Of a DNA stretch of 64,000 nucleotides, positions 1-9,900 are shown piece by piece (within the stretch, counting starts at the first letter, position 1; every line of letters starts with the position of its first letter). Below the pieces are notes generated by a model. It was not told the origin of the DNA, ran no database searches, and was given only the letters and a program-made list of their open reading frames with translations. This DNA comes from Myxococcales bacterium (lineage in GTDB: Bacteria > Myxococcota_A > UBA9042). The stretch lies in the NCBI GenBank assembly GCA_947491025.1, contig CANLIC010000021.1, positions 16,579 through 80,578 on the forward strand, in the 5' to 3' direction. The position numbers were made by a program, and so were the translations under genes.

Positions 1-300
1 TTTGCGGCCTTGCAGACAGCAAGCACCCACTCGGCTCGTTTCCGGCGCGTCCCCGGCTCGTCCCCGACGGCCGCACAACCTCAGCGCTGGCCGGCCATCG
101 CGCGGCCGTCCTTTCGCTCTGGTGCCCTCCGTCGCGCGCCGTAGCCGTCGGCCTGCCACGCTCCGTTTCCGCGGGCTTTGAGGTAGAGTCGGCGGCCGGG
201 GACCCACTCGCCCGCGGCGCGTTGCCCTCAGCAGCGCTGCCAACGACCCTTGGGTTCCCCCGACGGCCGCGCGGGGCCGTCGCCACCCCAGGAAGGTGAC
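1..300. other. No gene recognised at the left edge
   Basis: I see no convincing coding region, RNA gene or repeat here. The stretch is GC-rich and ends with the ribosome-binding site AGGAAGG (290-296) of the VOC gene that starts at 301. A TTG at 250 is in frame with that gene but has no ribosome-binding site, so I do not use it. Confidence 0.5.
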
Positions 301-666
301 ATGATTGACGACCCAGGCCACGTCCACCACGCCATCGATTACATCGAGTTCTCGGTCACGGACATGGCGGCGACGCGCGCCTTCTTGGCCGCGGCGTTTG
401 GCTGGTCTTTTCGGGACTACGGCCCTGGCTACGCCGGCATCGTGCGGCCCGATGGCAGTGAAGCTGGCGGGTTGTGCCTCGTCGAGGCGGTCCAGAGCGG
501 CGGACCGCTTGTCGTCTTGTACTCCCGCGACCTGGACGCGTCGCTCGCGGCCGTCATCGTCGCTGGTGGCCAGATAGTCGCGCAGCCCTTCCACTTTCCG
601 GGCGGCCGACGCTTCGAGCTGCGCGAGCCGAGCGGCAACCACCTCGCCGTGTGGTCTCCGCGGTGA
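301..666 (+). CDS. VOC (glyoxalase/bleomycin-resistance) family protein
   Basis: The protein is 121 residues, the size of a single-domain vicinal-oxygen-chelate protein. The N-terminal IDYIEFSVTDM strand is followed by a helix containing RAFLAAAFGW, and the protein ends with the typical GNHLAVWSPR strand. Proteins of this fold bind a metal or small molecule and work in detoxification or antibiotic binding; the substrate cannot be read from sequence. The start is ATG 301, with AGGAAGG four bases upstream. There is no signal peptide, so it is cytoplasmic. Its stop codon overlaps the GTG start of the next gene by four bases (GTGA), so the two are probably translationally coupled, although their functions look unrelated. 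Confidence 0.85.
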   Translation: MIDDPGHVHHAIDYIEFSVTDMAATRAFLAAAFGWSFRDYGPGYAGIVRPDGSEAGGLCLVEAVQSGGPLVVLYSRDLDASLAAVIVAGGQIVAQPFHFPGGRRFELREPSGNHLAVWSPR

Positions 667-1709
667 CGCGCGCTCACACGCCCTGGCGGGGTCGCGTCGT
701 CGCGCTGCTCTGCGCGCTGCCGCTCTGCATCGGCGCGGCCGCGCGGGACTCGGCGGCGACCCCGGCGACGGCGCCCACAGTCGCGCCCGCCAAGGCGCTG
801 GTGCCCGCTGTCGCGCCTACCAAGGCGCCGGTGCCGGCCGCGACGGCCCAAGGAGCGCCGGTCGGCGGTTCTCCTGGCGCTCCGCAGACCGCCAAGCCCA
901 TCGCCGCGCCGGTGCCCGAGGCGGCGACCACCTGGCCGGATTGGTTGCGCTATCAGCGCGAACGCGACGGCAAGGAGCACCTGGACACCGCCATCGCGAC
1001 CTATCGCCGCGGCCGGGTCACGGTCGAGCTGGTCGCGGCGCTGCACGTCGGCGATCGGGCGTACTATCAAGGGCTCCAGCGCCAGTTCGCGCGCTATGAC
1101 CGCCTGCTCTACGAGCTGATCCAGGAGCCCGGGGCCGAGAAGCTGGCGCCGGGCGAAGGCGGCAGCGGCCTCAGCTCGGCCCAGCGCTGGATCAAGGACA
1201 CGCTGCAGCTGACCTTTCAGCTCGACCATGTGGACTATCGCCGCCGCAACTTCGTCCATGCCGACGCCGACCCCGAGCGCGTGCTGCAGGGGCTGCGCGC
1301 CAACGCCGGCGGCATGATGGGGCAGCTGCTGCGCTGGAGCGCCACAGACCTCGTGCGGCTGCGCTACCGCGACGGGTCGCTGCGTTCACCGACGATGGGT
1401 CTGCTCATCGCCCTCGCCGCCAAGGACCGGCCGCGTGCGCTGAAGCGGCTGCTGGCGCGCGAGCTGGCCGAGCTGGACCCCGATCAGGCGACTTTTGGCG
1501 GGACGACGGGAATCGGCGCGGCGCTGATCATGGAGAGAAACGCGATAGCGATGCAGGTGTTGCAGACGGTCCTGGCCCGCAAGGTGCGCAAGGTCGGCGT
1601 GTTCTACGGCGCGGGCCACATGGTCGACTTCGACCAGCGCCTGCGCGCGCTCGGCTTTGTCCCGACCGGCCGGCGTTGGTTGAAGGCTTGGGACTTGGGC
1701 GAGCGGTAG
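663..1709 (+). CDS. Exported TraB/GumN-like protein
   Basis: The product is 348 residues with a hydrophobic signal peptide (VVALLCALPLCIGAAA) and then an Ala/Pro/Thr-rich linker to about residue 90, suggesting periplasmic or surface location. The body carries features I associate with the TraB/PrgY/GumN superfamily: ALHVGDRAYYQGL near residue 125, then YDRLLYELIQE, and a C-terminal VGVFYGAGHMVDF near residue 315 that matches the GxxH motif region. Some members of this superfamily are proposed to be metalloproteases, but no activity is proven for this type. The GTG start at 663 overlaps the VOC gene stop by four bases; longer in-frame starts upstream would run through that gene and leave the signal peptide buried. 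The family call is from motif memory, without an alignment. Confidence 0.72.
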   Translation: MTRAHTPWRGRVVALLCALPLCIGAAARDSAATPATAPTVAPAKALVPAVAPTKAPVPAATAQGAPVGGSPGAPQTAKPIAAPVPEAATTWPDWLRYQRERDGKEHLDTAIATYRRGRVTVELVAALHVGDRAYYQGLQRQFARYDRLLYELIQEPGAEKLAPGEGGSGLSSAQRWIKDTLQLTFQLDHVDYRRRNFVHADADPERVLQGLRANAGGMMGQLLRWSATDLVRLRYRDGSLRSPTMGLLIALAAKDRPRALKRLLARELAELDPDQATFGGTTGIGAALIMERNAIAMQVLQTVLARKVRKVGVFYGAGHMVDFDQRLRALGFVPTGRRWLKAWDLGER

Positions 1710-1729
1710 GGGTCGCGCCCCCGACAGCT

Positions 1730-1915
1730 CGTCGTGGGGCTGACGGCTACGACGTCGCCGTCGAGCATTGTGATCGTCAGCCGCCGGTAGCCCTCCAGCG
1801 GGTAGTCCTGCTGGAACTTGATGATCGCACGCCGCTCTTCGTCGGTGATCCAGGGGTCGCTCAGCACACAAGCATTGTGCTCGGCGGTGTGCTGGCGACG
1901 AGGACGGCGGGACAT
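1730..1915 (-). pseudogene. IS3-type transposase (integrase-core OrfB) fragment
   Basis: The minus strand encodes about 62 residues including WITDEERRAIIKFQQDYPLEG and YRRLTITMLDGDVVAVSP. This is the region just before the catalytic core in IS3/integrase-type transposases, where family members read YPLEGYRRLTFMMLD..VVAVSPSSVYRVL. After SPTT the similarity stops at about 1730, at the 3' end of the TraB-like gene on the opposite strand, and no DDE core follows. It is therefore a truncated relic with no transposition function. I could not find inverted repeats or a target duplication. Confidence 0.65.
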
Positions 1916-2219
1916 CGGGACCTCTTGGCCGTGTAGGTGTTACGGCGGTGAGGTCTGTCACGATGCGACCGGGGCTCCTCCTAGCCATCTCGGCCGCGTT
2001 CAATGTGCCGTGCCTTGGTGATGACCGCACTTGTCGCGGATCTGAGTTGAGCGTGGTTGTTCGGGGCTCTGATCGGGTCCGACGAGCCGGACTGGCCCTT
2101 GAAGTTCCGCCATGCGCCGCGAAGCCCAACCCGCGCACCCAATTTCACACTTGTCTTCTCTCGACCTACAAGGCACAAGATCGTGCGAGATCGCCGTGCA
2201 ACGCACGCGCGGAGGCACC
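1916..2219. other. Intergenic, nothing recognised
   Basis: No gene is supported between the transposase relic and the thioredoxin-domain lipoprotein. The last ten bases carry GGAGG (2211-2215), the ribosome-binding site of the gene starting at 2220. The promoter for that gene should lie here, but I see no confident -35/-10 pair. Confidence 0.5.
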
Positions 2220-3716
2220 ATGTCCAGAATCATCCAGCAGCGCTTCCTGATCGCCTGCCTGTTCGCCGCGACCACAGCCTGCGCCAGCGGCGGCGGCGGC
2301 GGCGCCAGCTTTCCCGGCGGCCCCGTCGGCAGCCCCTGCGCCCCTGAAGGCAGCGGCGGCTGCACCTACGCCGACGGCAGCCCCGTCGCCGAGCTGTGCA
2401 GCGGCGGCGCCTGGACGGCCCAGCAGGTTTGCCCAGGCGGCACGACCTGCACGATGGCGGCGTCGGGTCAGGCGCAGTGCACGCAGCTGGCGCAGACCGG
2501 AGCCGGCAATGACACCGGCGGGGCCATCGCCACCGACGGCGCCGCAGGTGGCGCCAACGACGGCGCCACAGGTGGCGCCAACGACACGTTCGTCACGCCG
2601 CCCGCAGACGCCGACGCTGGCGCGGCGCAGGATACGAACGTGACACCTCAGCCGGACGCCAACATCGGGCCGCCGCCGCTGGCAGCGAAGGGTGGCTTTC
2701 AGGCGAGCCTCGGCGGCAGCCAGCTCGGCGTCGATTACAGCGGCGTGGCGGTGAGCGCGCTGACGGTGCACCACCAGAACGCTGACCCGAGCGGCGTGGG
2801 CTGCATCGCCACGGTGCAGCTGACGATGGCCAAGCCGGACGGCAGCTGCCGCCTCGATCTCGCCTTTGCATCGAGCAACGACGGCCTGGGGCCGCGCCTG
2901 AAGTCCCTGAGCTTTCATACACGAACCGCGATCCTGAACCAGGGCGCCGCCACCAAGGTCCTGCCGTGCGCCGGCTGGCCGGCGGAGTCGACGGAGGGGC
3001 CGGTCGTCTACGAGGGCCAGGCGCCGCAGGGATCGATCGGCCTGACCTCTCTGGCGCAGCCGCTGGCGGGTCAGGCCGTGGCGACGCTTCTGAATCAGCA
3101 CGTGCAGGTGGCGCTCGATGCGCCGGTCGCCATGATTGGGGCTGGCAAACAGTTCACGCTGACCCTGACATCGTTGGCCATTCAAGGGACGCTGGAGAGC
3201 ATCGGCAACCCCAACGCGAGCTGCGGCAAGCCGGCCTTCGCACTGCCAAAGTGGAGCCTCGCCGACGTCAACCCGGGCAGCGCTGGCTACCAGAAGACCT
3301 ATGGCTTGGAGGCCTTCAAGGGCAAGAAAGTGGTGGTCGTGCTGGTGTCGGATTGGTGCAACTCCTGCCTGGCCCAGGCGTCATCGACGCAGAAGCTGCA
3401 AGACCAGATCGACCAGAGCGGCAAAGCCGACACCCAGCTGGTGCTCATCGCCGACAAGGCCAAGAACAACCTGGGCAACCTCACGAAACGCATCAAGAAC
3501 GTCCCGCTCTTTGCCGACACCGCCGCGGTCGATGCCTGGGGCAAGATGAATGCGCCCCATGCCGGCAAATTCAAGGGGTCGGCTATTCGCAACAGCGCCT
3601 ACGGTTTCGCCAAGAACGGTCAGGAGATCATGTATTTCGCGCCCAGCGGCAGCGGATCGCTCAACGTGACGGCGTTCGAACAGGCGGTGCAGAAGGTCAT
3701 CAAAGCGGCAAACTAG
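2220..3716 (+). CDS. Lipoprotein with C-terminal TlpA/thioredoxin-like domain
   Basis: This 498-residue protein begins with a lipoprotein signal (IACLFAATTAC, lipid Cys near residue 19) and a Gly-rich stretch. A small Cys-rich segment and an Asp/Ala/Gly linker carrying two direct GGA(T)NDGA-type repeats follow. Residues about 154-348 form an unrecognised beta-rich module that is also present as a copy at 16.2 kb. The C-terminal 130 residues are a thioredoxin fold: VVVVLVSDWCNSCL places a CxxC (Cys380 and Cys383) after the first strand, followed by QLVLIADKAK and a terminal helix. Family members act in disulfide exchange outside the cytoplasm. ATG 2220 has GGAGG at 2211-2215. It lies convergent to a giant disulfide-rich lipoprotein, so a role in oxidising or repairing such proteins is possible but is inference. 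Confidence 0.85.
   Translation: MSRIIQQRFLIACLFAATTACASGGGGGASFPGGPVGSPCAPEGSGGCTYADGSPVAELCSGGAWTAQQVCPGGTTCTMAASGQAQCTQLAQTGAGNDTGGAIATDGAAGGANDGATGGANDTFVTPPADADAGAAQDTNVTPQPDANIGPPPLAAKGGFQASLGGSQLGVDYSGVAVSALTVHHQNADPSGVGCIATVQLTMAKPDGSCRLDLAFASSNDGLGPRLKSLSFHTRTAILNQGAATKVLPCAGWPAESTEGPVVYEGQAPQGSIGLTSLAQPLAGQAVATLLNQHVQVALDAPVAMIGAGKQFTLTLTSLAIQGTLESIGNPNASCGKPAFALPKWSLADVNPGSAGYQKTYGLEAFKGKKVVVVLVSDWCNSCLAQASSTQKLQDQIDQSGKADTQLVLIADKAKNNLGNLTKRIKNVPLFADTAAVDAWGKMNAPHAGKFKGSAIRNSAYGFAKNGQEIMYFAPSGSGSLNVTAFEQAVQKVIKAAN
2681..3263 (+). repeat. 583-bp segmental repeat, copy 1 (intact gene)
   Basis: This part of the thioredoxin-domain lipoprotein gene (codons about 154-348) recurs at 16209-16791 with the same length and no gaps. 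I counted about 23 differences in 583 bases, roughly 96% identity. Both ends are sharp: the copies share the ggcagcgaag start and the gtggagcctcgcc end and diverge completely outside. Here the segment sits inside an intact reading frame, so this is the likely source copy. Confidence 0.95.
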
Positions 3717-3725
3717 TCTCGCCTG

Positions 3726-3746
3726 CGGGTCAGGTGGCCTGACTCG
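3726..3746 (+). terminator. Hairpin after the thioredoxin-domain lipoprotein
   Basis: The sequence cgggtcagg-tgg-cctgactcg forms a 9-bp stem with one G-U pair and a 3-base loop. It begins ten bases after the stop codon at 3714-3716, in the convergent gap before 3925. There is no T-run behind it, so it could be a weak or factor-assisted terminator, or an mRNA 3'-end stabiliser. Confidence 0.4.
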
Positions 3747-3924
3747 GCGGTCAAGCGGACGCCAATACAGGCCATGGCTTCGCCATCTTCCTGGGCAGGC
3801 TCGCCTACCGCGCCTGCGATCGCCGACGGTGCGCACCTTCCGGCGCTGACGCTGCTCGAGCTCGGCAGCGGCGCCATGTTGCCTTGCGATCCTGATGGCT
3901 TTGGCTTGACCGCGCCGCCGATGT

Positions 3925-6900
3925 CTACTTGAACACCGCCGTTGTGTTGAGGTAGCCGCCGTTGTAGCCGCCGGCCAGGAACGCGCCGCCGTTGTCGAGC
4001 GCGATCGGCGTGAACTGGATCCGGCCCTGCGCGAGGTTGGCGCTGATGGCGAAGGCGTTGGTCGCCGGGTCGTAGATTTGCGTCGCTTGCGTCTGGGTGT
4101 TGTTGGCGAGCGTGCCGGCGATGAATAGCACGCGGCCATCGAGGATGCGCACAGCGCCGTGGTTGCGCACCGCCACCTTGAGGACGGGGCCGTCCGCGAA
4201 GGCGTTGGTCTTCGGGTCGTAGATCCGCGTCGACGGCGTCTGAACGCCAGCAAGCGTGCCACCAGCGACCAGGACGCGGCCGTCCTTGAGCTGCGTCGCG
4301 GTCGCCTCCCAGCTGTTGCGGATGCCGTCGGCGCCGCTGTGCAGCGTCGCTTTGTTGGTCGCCGGGTCGTAGAGCGCGAAGGTGTCTTCGACGCCGCCGC
4401 CGCCGATCAGGATCTTGCCGCCGGGCAAGGTGAAGACGAACGGCAGGTTGCGCGGGCCGGTGTTGCCGTCGACGTTGGTGACCGAGTCATTGCTCGGATC
4501 GAAGACGACGCTGCCGGTGTGCCATGTCGTCGCGTTGGAGCGGCCGCCGACCAGCAGCACCTTGCCGTTGCCGAGCAGGATGGCGGCGTGGTCCTGCCGC
4601 GCGCCGCCGATGGTGATGGTGGCGAAGGTCTTGTCGCTGGGCTTGAAGAGTGTGGCCGAAGTCTGCGGGCTCACGCCGACGCCAAACGAACCGCCTGCGA
4701 TCAGCACCCGGCCGTCGTTCAGCGCCGTCGCGGTGTGGAAGAGCCGCTTGACGCCGGTGTCGGTGCCGCCATCGAAGCTGTCGCTCTGCGGATCATAGAT
4801 GCGCACGTCGGCGAGCACGACATTGCCCTGCGTGTCGCCGTGCGTCACCACCACGCGTCCGTCCGCCAGCAGCACCGACGCGGTTCGACGCCGCGTGCTG
4901 CCCAGATCGTTGCTCACCGCCGTCATCGAGCCCGACCCAGCCGGGTTGTAGACCTCGGCGGTCTTGACTGGGGCGCCGTTCTGGAATCCTGCGATGACCA
5001 AGACCCGGCCATCCTTGAGCTTGACCAGCTCGGCCTGGGTGCGACTGCCGGCTTGCAGATTGGGCCCAGCCTGCCAGTCGCTCGGCTTGGGATCTTCGCA
5101 GGTCAGGCCGCTGAACGTGCCCGGACAGGTGCAGACGAAGCTGCTCCCGCTGACCGCGCAGCTGCCGCCGTTCTTGCAGGGTGCCGTCGAGCAGGGGGTC
5201 GTGGCGCAGGCAAGCGTTGGCGTCGATGTCGCCTTGCCCTTCTGCGACAGGTCGCCCTGCACGCTGGCGAGCGTGTTGCCCAGGCCCAGGATGCTGGTCG
5301 CACCGTTGCCACCTGCGCCCCAGCGCGTGCCGTCCGACTTGAGCGCGATCGCGCTATAGTACCAGGACCCGACGTCGGCCACGCCGCCGCCCTGCGCCTT
5401 GACCAGTGTCGTGCTGGTGGCGATGAGGCCGCGCCAGAGCAGGCCCGTCTCATCGCTGCCGATGCTCCAGACCTCGCCGTTGGTCTTGAGCAGGTTCAGA
5501 TGAAACCCGCCGACCGCGACCCGCTTCCAGTCGGTCGCCTTGCCGTCCTCCTGGCCGAACTTGTTGCAGGGCACCACGCTACAGGAGCGGGCGAGGCGGC
5601 CATAGTCGCTCTGGCCGGTGGTCCAAAGCGTGCCGTCGCTCTTGATGGCGGCGGAGACCAGCCGGTGCGACACGATCGCCGAAAAAGCCGTCGCGCTGGT
5701 GGCCTCGCGCGTCATCGTCGTCACCTTGTTGCCGTGCCCGACGCCGAGGCTGCCGAGCTCGTTTTTGCCGCAGCCCCATAGGGTGCCGTCACTCTTGATC
5801 ACCATCGTGTTCGAGAAGTTGGCGCTCAAGACGTAGGGGCTCGCGGTGGACCAGTTCTTGTCGCTGCCGATCTGCGTGGGCGTCGTGGCGTCGCTGGTTG
5901 CACCGCAGCGCTGGCCTTCGGCCCAGCCGCCCCAGGCCCAGAGCGTGCCGTCCTTCTTGATCGCCGCGGTGTGGTCGTTGCCGACCGAGACGACGGCCCA
6001 ATCCTTGAGGCTGCCGACCTGCTTGGGCGTCGTCTGCTCGAGCAGATCGCCGTGCCCGAGCCTGCCGTTGGCGCCGTTGCCCCAGGTCCACAGCGTGCCA
6101 TCGGTCTTGATCGCCGCGGCGTGCTGGCCGGCCGAGCTGACCATGGCCCAATCCGCGTCCTTGCCCACCTGCGTCTCGTCCAGGCGCGGGTTGGTGTCGC
6201 CGAGGCCCAGCCGCCCGTTGGTGTTGTCGCCCCAGGCCCAGAGCGATCCCGAGCGGATGACGAACGAGACCGACCCGCCGGTCGCCAGCGCGGTGGTGGC
6301 GCCGCACTCGGCCACGCACTGGCCGGCCGTGGCGGAAGCGGTCGAGCAGACCTTGCCGCTGCCGCAGTCTTTGGCAGGGCTCGTGCAGCCGCCGCTCTTG
6401 GCGTCGCACGCGTCGACGGTGCAGGGGTCGCCGTCGTCGCAGACGGTCGCCTTGCCGCCGCACGCCTTGTCAGCGCAGGCGTCGTTGGAAGTGCAGGCGT
6501 CGCCGTCGTTGCAGGGGCCTGGGTTCGCGGTGTTGGTGCAGCTGGCGGTCTTGGCGTCGCAGGCGTCCGCCGTGCAGGCGTTGCCGTCGTCGCAGCTTTT
6601 GGCGGCGCCGCTGCACTTGCCGGTGGCGGCGCACTGGTCGTTGACGGTGCAGCCGTCAGCGTCGTCGCAGACCAGAGGCGCGGTGCGCTCACAGACGTAG
6701 GTGCCTTGCGCGTTGGTGTTTTTGAGGTCGATCCAACCGGTGCCGCCGTTGGCTGCACAGTGTTCGCCCTGCAAGTTGTTCGGTTCGCCGGCCAGCCAGT
6801 TCTTGTACGAGAATGGCGTGCCGTCATTCCACTTCCATACCCCCTCTTGTTCGACATCGGTCGCTCCAATCCAGCCGCCAAAATTGGGCGAGAGCGGCAA

Positions 6901-9900
6901 GGTCAGTTGCCGTACCACATCGTCTTCTTCCTTAGAGGCGATCGACGCCAAGTGCCCGCCCCAGTTGACGCACTGGACCTCCGCATCGGTCCAGGTGACT
7001 TTGGGCGACTGACCGCTGCCGAATACCTTGTAGCAGCTGCCCTTCCAAATCGTATCCTCGCAGGTGGGATGCTTGGCCTCCGCCTTGGCCACGGCAGCGC
7101 ATTTGCCCTGAGCGCAGGAATCGACGGTGCAGACGCTGCCGTCGTCGCAAGGCGCCCCGTTGTCGTTGGTGCCGTCGCAATTGTTGTCTACGCCGTCGCA
7201 GACCTCCTTGGCGCCGGGATAGACCTTGCTGTTGGTGTCGTCGCAGTCCTTGTCCGCGGGCGCGCCGTCGCCGTCCGCGTCCTTGCAGCCGCCGCAGTCC
7301 TGGACGCAGCTGGTGCATGTCTCGCTGCCGTTGCAGCTGTTGTCGCCGCAGGTCGGCTCCTTGGTGCAGTCGCTGGCGCAGCCGTCACCGTTGACGCTGT
7401 TGTTGTCGTCGCACTGCTCGCCCAGGCTCGTCGTCAGGATGCCGTCGCCGCAGGCGCACGTCTCCTCTGCCTGGCCGTTGCAGTTGTTGTCCTTGTCGTC
7501 ACCGCAGAGCTCGCTGCTGCCCGGGTGGGCCTTGCTGTCCTTGTCGTCGCAGTCCTGGCCACCTCCTGGGCAGACTTTGGGCTTGCCTACGAAGGCGATG
7601 CCCTGCTTGCAATAGCCGTCCTTGTCGGCGTCCAAACAGCCGTCGTCGATCGCCCCGTCGCAATTGTTGTCCTTGTCGTCGCAGACCTCGGGCCCGGGAT
7701 TCACCGGGCATTGGCCGTCGCTGCAGGTGGCGCTGCAGCCGCCCTGGCCGCAAGGCGCGCTGTTGTTGCTGTGCACGCAGCCCTTCTTGGGATCGCACGC
7801 GTCGTCGGTGCACACGTTGCTGTCGTCACAGGACTTCGCCTCGCCGGCCTGGCACGAACCCTTCGCACAGACGTCGTCGACGGTGCAGGGGCTGCCATCA
7901 TCGCAAGCAGCCACCGCCTGGGTGCTTTTGCAGCCCTTGGCCAGATCGCAGGCGTCGAGCGTGCAGACGTTGCCGTCGGTGCAGCCGTCGCGCGAGGCGG
8001 ACGCCGCCAAGACGAGCGCCTCGGTCACGACGACGACGTCGCCGTGGCCATCGCCATCGAGGTCGGGCGCGCCGATGACCCTCGACTCGTCGAGCTGCGC
8101 CGGCGCGGCGAGCTGCAGCGTCGACTTGCCGCCGCTGACCAGCCAGATCGCCGCCCGCGTGCCCTTGCCGTCGCTGCCGGCGACGAGGCCATAGCCGTCG
8201 GCTGCGCCGTCGCCGTCGAGGTCGGCGACGCCGTAGAGCGCCTGGAAGGAGGCGGCACCGCCGGACGGTGGCGGGACGAAGGGCTCCGCCTTCAAGGTCG
8301 GCGCCAGCCACCAGCCCGCGTTGCCGTCGTTGCGGAAGAGTTCGGCGGCCTCCTTGTACGAGCCCTTGCCTTGGCCATCGACGAGCCGCTGCACGACGAG
8401 GTCGATGTCTCCGTCGCCGTCGACGTCGGCCGCGGAGAGGAGCCCGGGCAACAGCTGGCCCCCGGTCGCGGTGGTGACCTTGGCCGTGAACGTGCCCGCG
8501 CTCGACCCCTTTGTAAGCACAAGGCCGGTGAAGCCGTCGTTGTCGGACTCTTGCTGCACCAGCAGCTCGTCCATGCCGTCGCCGTCGAGGTCGGCGACGT
8601 CGAGGCGCAGCTCCTCGGCGCCACTGCCTTTGAGCGCGGACAGAGGCGTCGTGGGCGCCTCGCCCCAGCTCGTCCACGACAGCACGCCGGCCGTCACCTT
8701 CGGGGTCAGGAGCCGCACTTCGCGCACCGTCACCTCGCCGTCGACCCCATTGGCTCGAGTGGCGCTGAGGACCGCGAGCTGGTGCGACTTGGCGTCGACG
8801 AATCGTCCCCAGGCGATGCCGACGGTGTGCTTCCAGACCACGTCGGAGGGCAAGGTTCCAAAGCTATGGATCGCGGCCGGCTTGGCGAGGGTGCCGCCTT
8901 GATTCTCCGCGACGTGCACGGCCTCTGCGGCCGAGTCTCCGCCACCGCACGGCTTGTGACTGACGCCGCTGACGATGAGATCTCGGTCGCCGTCGCCGTC
9001 GACGTCGGCCAGCAACAGCCGCGGCGACGGTGCGTCGTCGGCGCAGCGGCTGCCGTCGGTCCACGCCGCCAGCAACTTCATGGCGCCGAAGGTCGCGCCT
9101 GGCCCGCCCTTGCTGACGCCGATGCGAGGCAGCGGCTGGATTTTGGCGCTGGGGTCGGCGCCGAGCAGGTCGATCTTGCCGTCGCCGTCGACGTCGCCGA
9201 GCACAGCGACGGGCAGGTTGCTCCACGCGACCTTGGAGATCGCCGTCCGCACCTCGGCCTTGGCGGGCGGGGCTGTGCAGACGCCGGCCGCGCAAATCTC
9301 GCCCTGCGTGCAGAGGTTGCCGTCGTTGCAGCTCGTGTCGTCGGCCTTGGTGGTCACCAGGCACTTGCCGTTGCTCTTGTTGCAGGCCTCATCGGTGCAG
9401 ACCTTGCCGTCGTCGCAGTCGACGCTGCTCAGGAACTTGCAGGCGCCCTTGACGCATTGGTCGCCCTGGGTGCAGGCGTCGCCGTCGTCGCAGGCGGCCG
9501 CCGTCTCGACGTTGAGGCAGCCCTTGCCGGCGTCACAGGCGTCGAAGGTGCAGGCGTTGCCATCGTCGCAGCCGCCTGGCTTGCCGCCGGTGCAGGTCCC
9601 GCCGCTGCAGGCTTCGTCCTTGGTGCAGGTGTCGCCGTCGTCGCAAGGCGCCGGGGTCTCCGCGGTCGCCGTGAGCTTGGCGAAGGCGCAGTTGCCCGTC
9701 TTGCCGTCGCAGCCGTCGCTGGTGCATGCGAGGCCATCGACGCAGGCCTTGGTCTTGCCGGGGGTGCAGGCGCCTTCTTTGCAGGCCTCAAGGAAGGTGC
9801 AGAGGCTGCCGTCGTCGCACGGCAGGGTGTTGGGCGCGTGGCTGCAGCCTGTGGCAGCGCCGCAGGCGTCGGTGGTGCACGGGTTGCCGTCGTCGCACGC

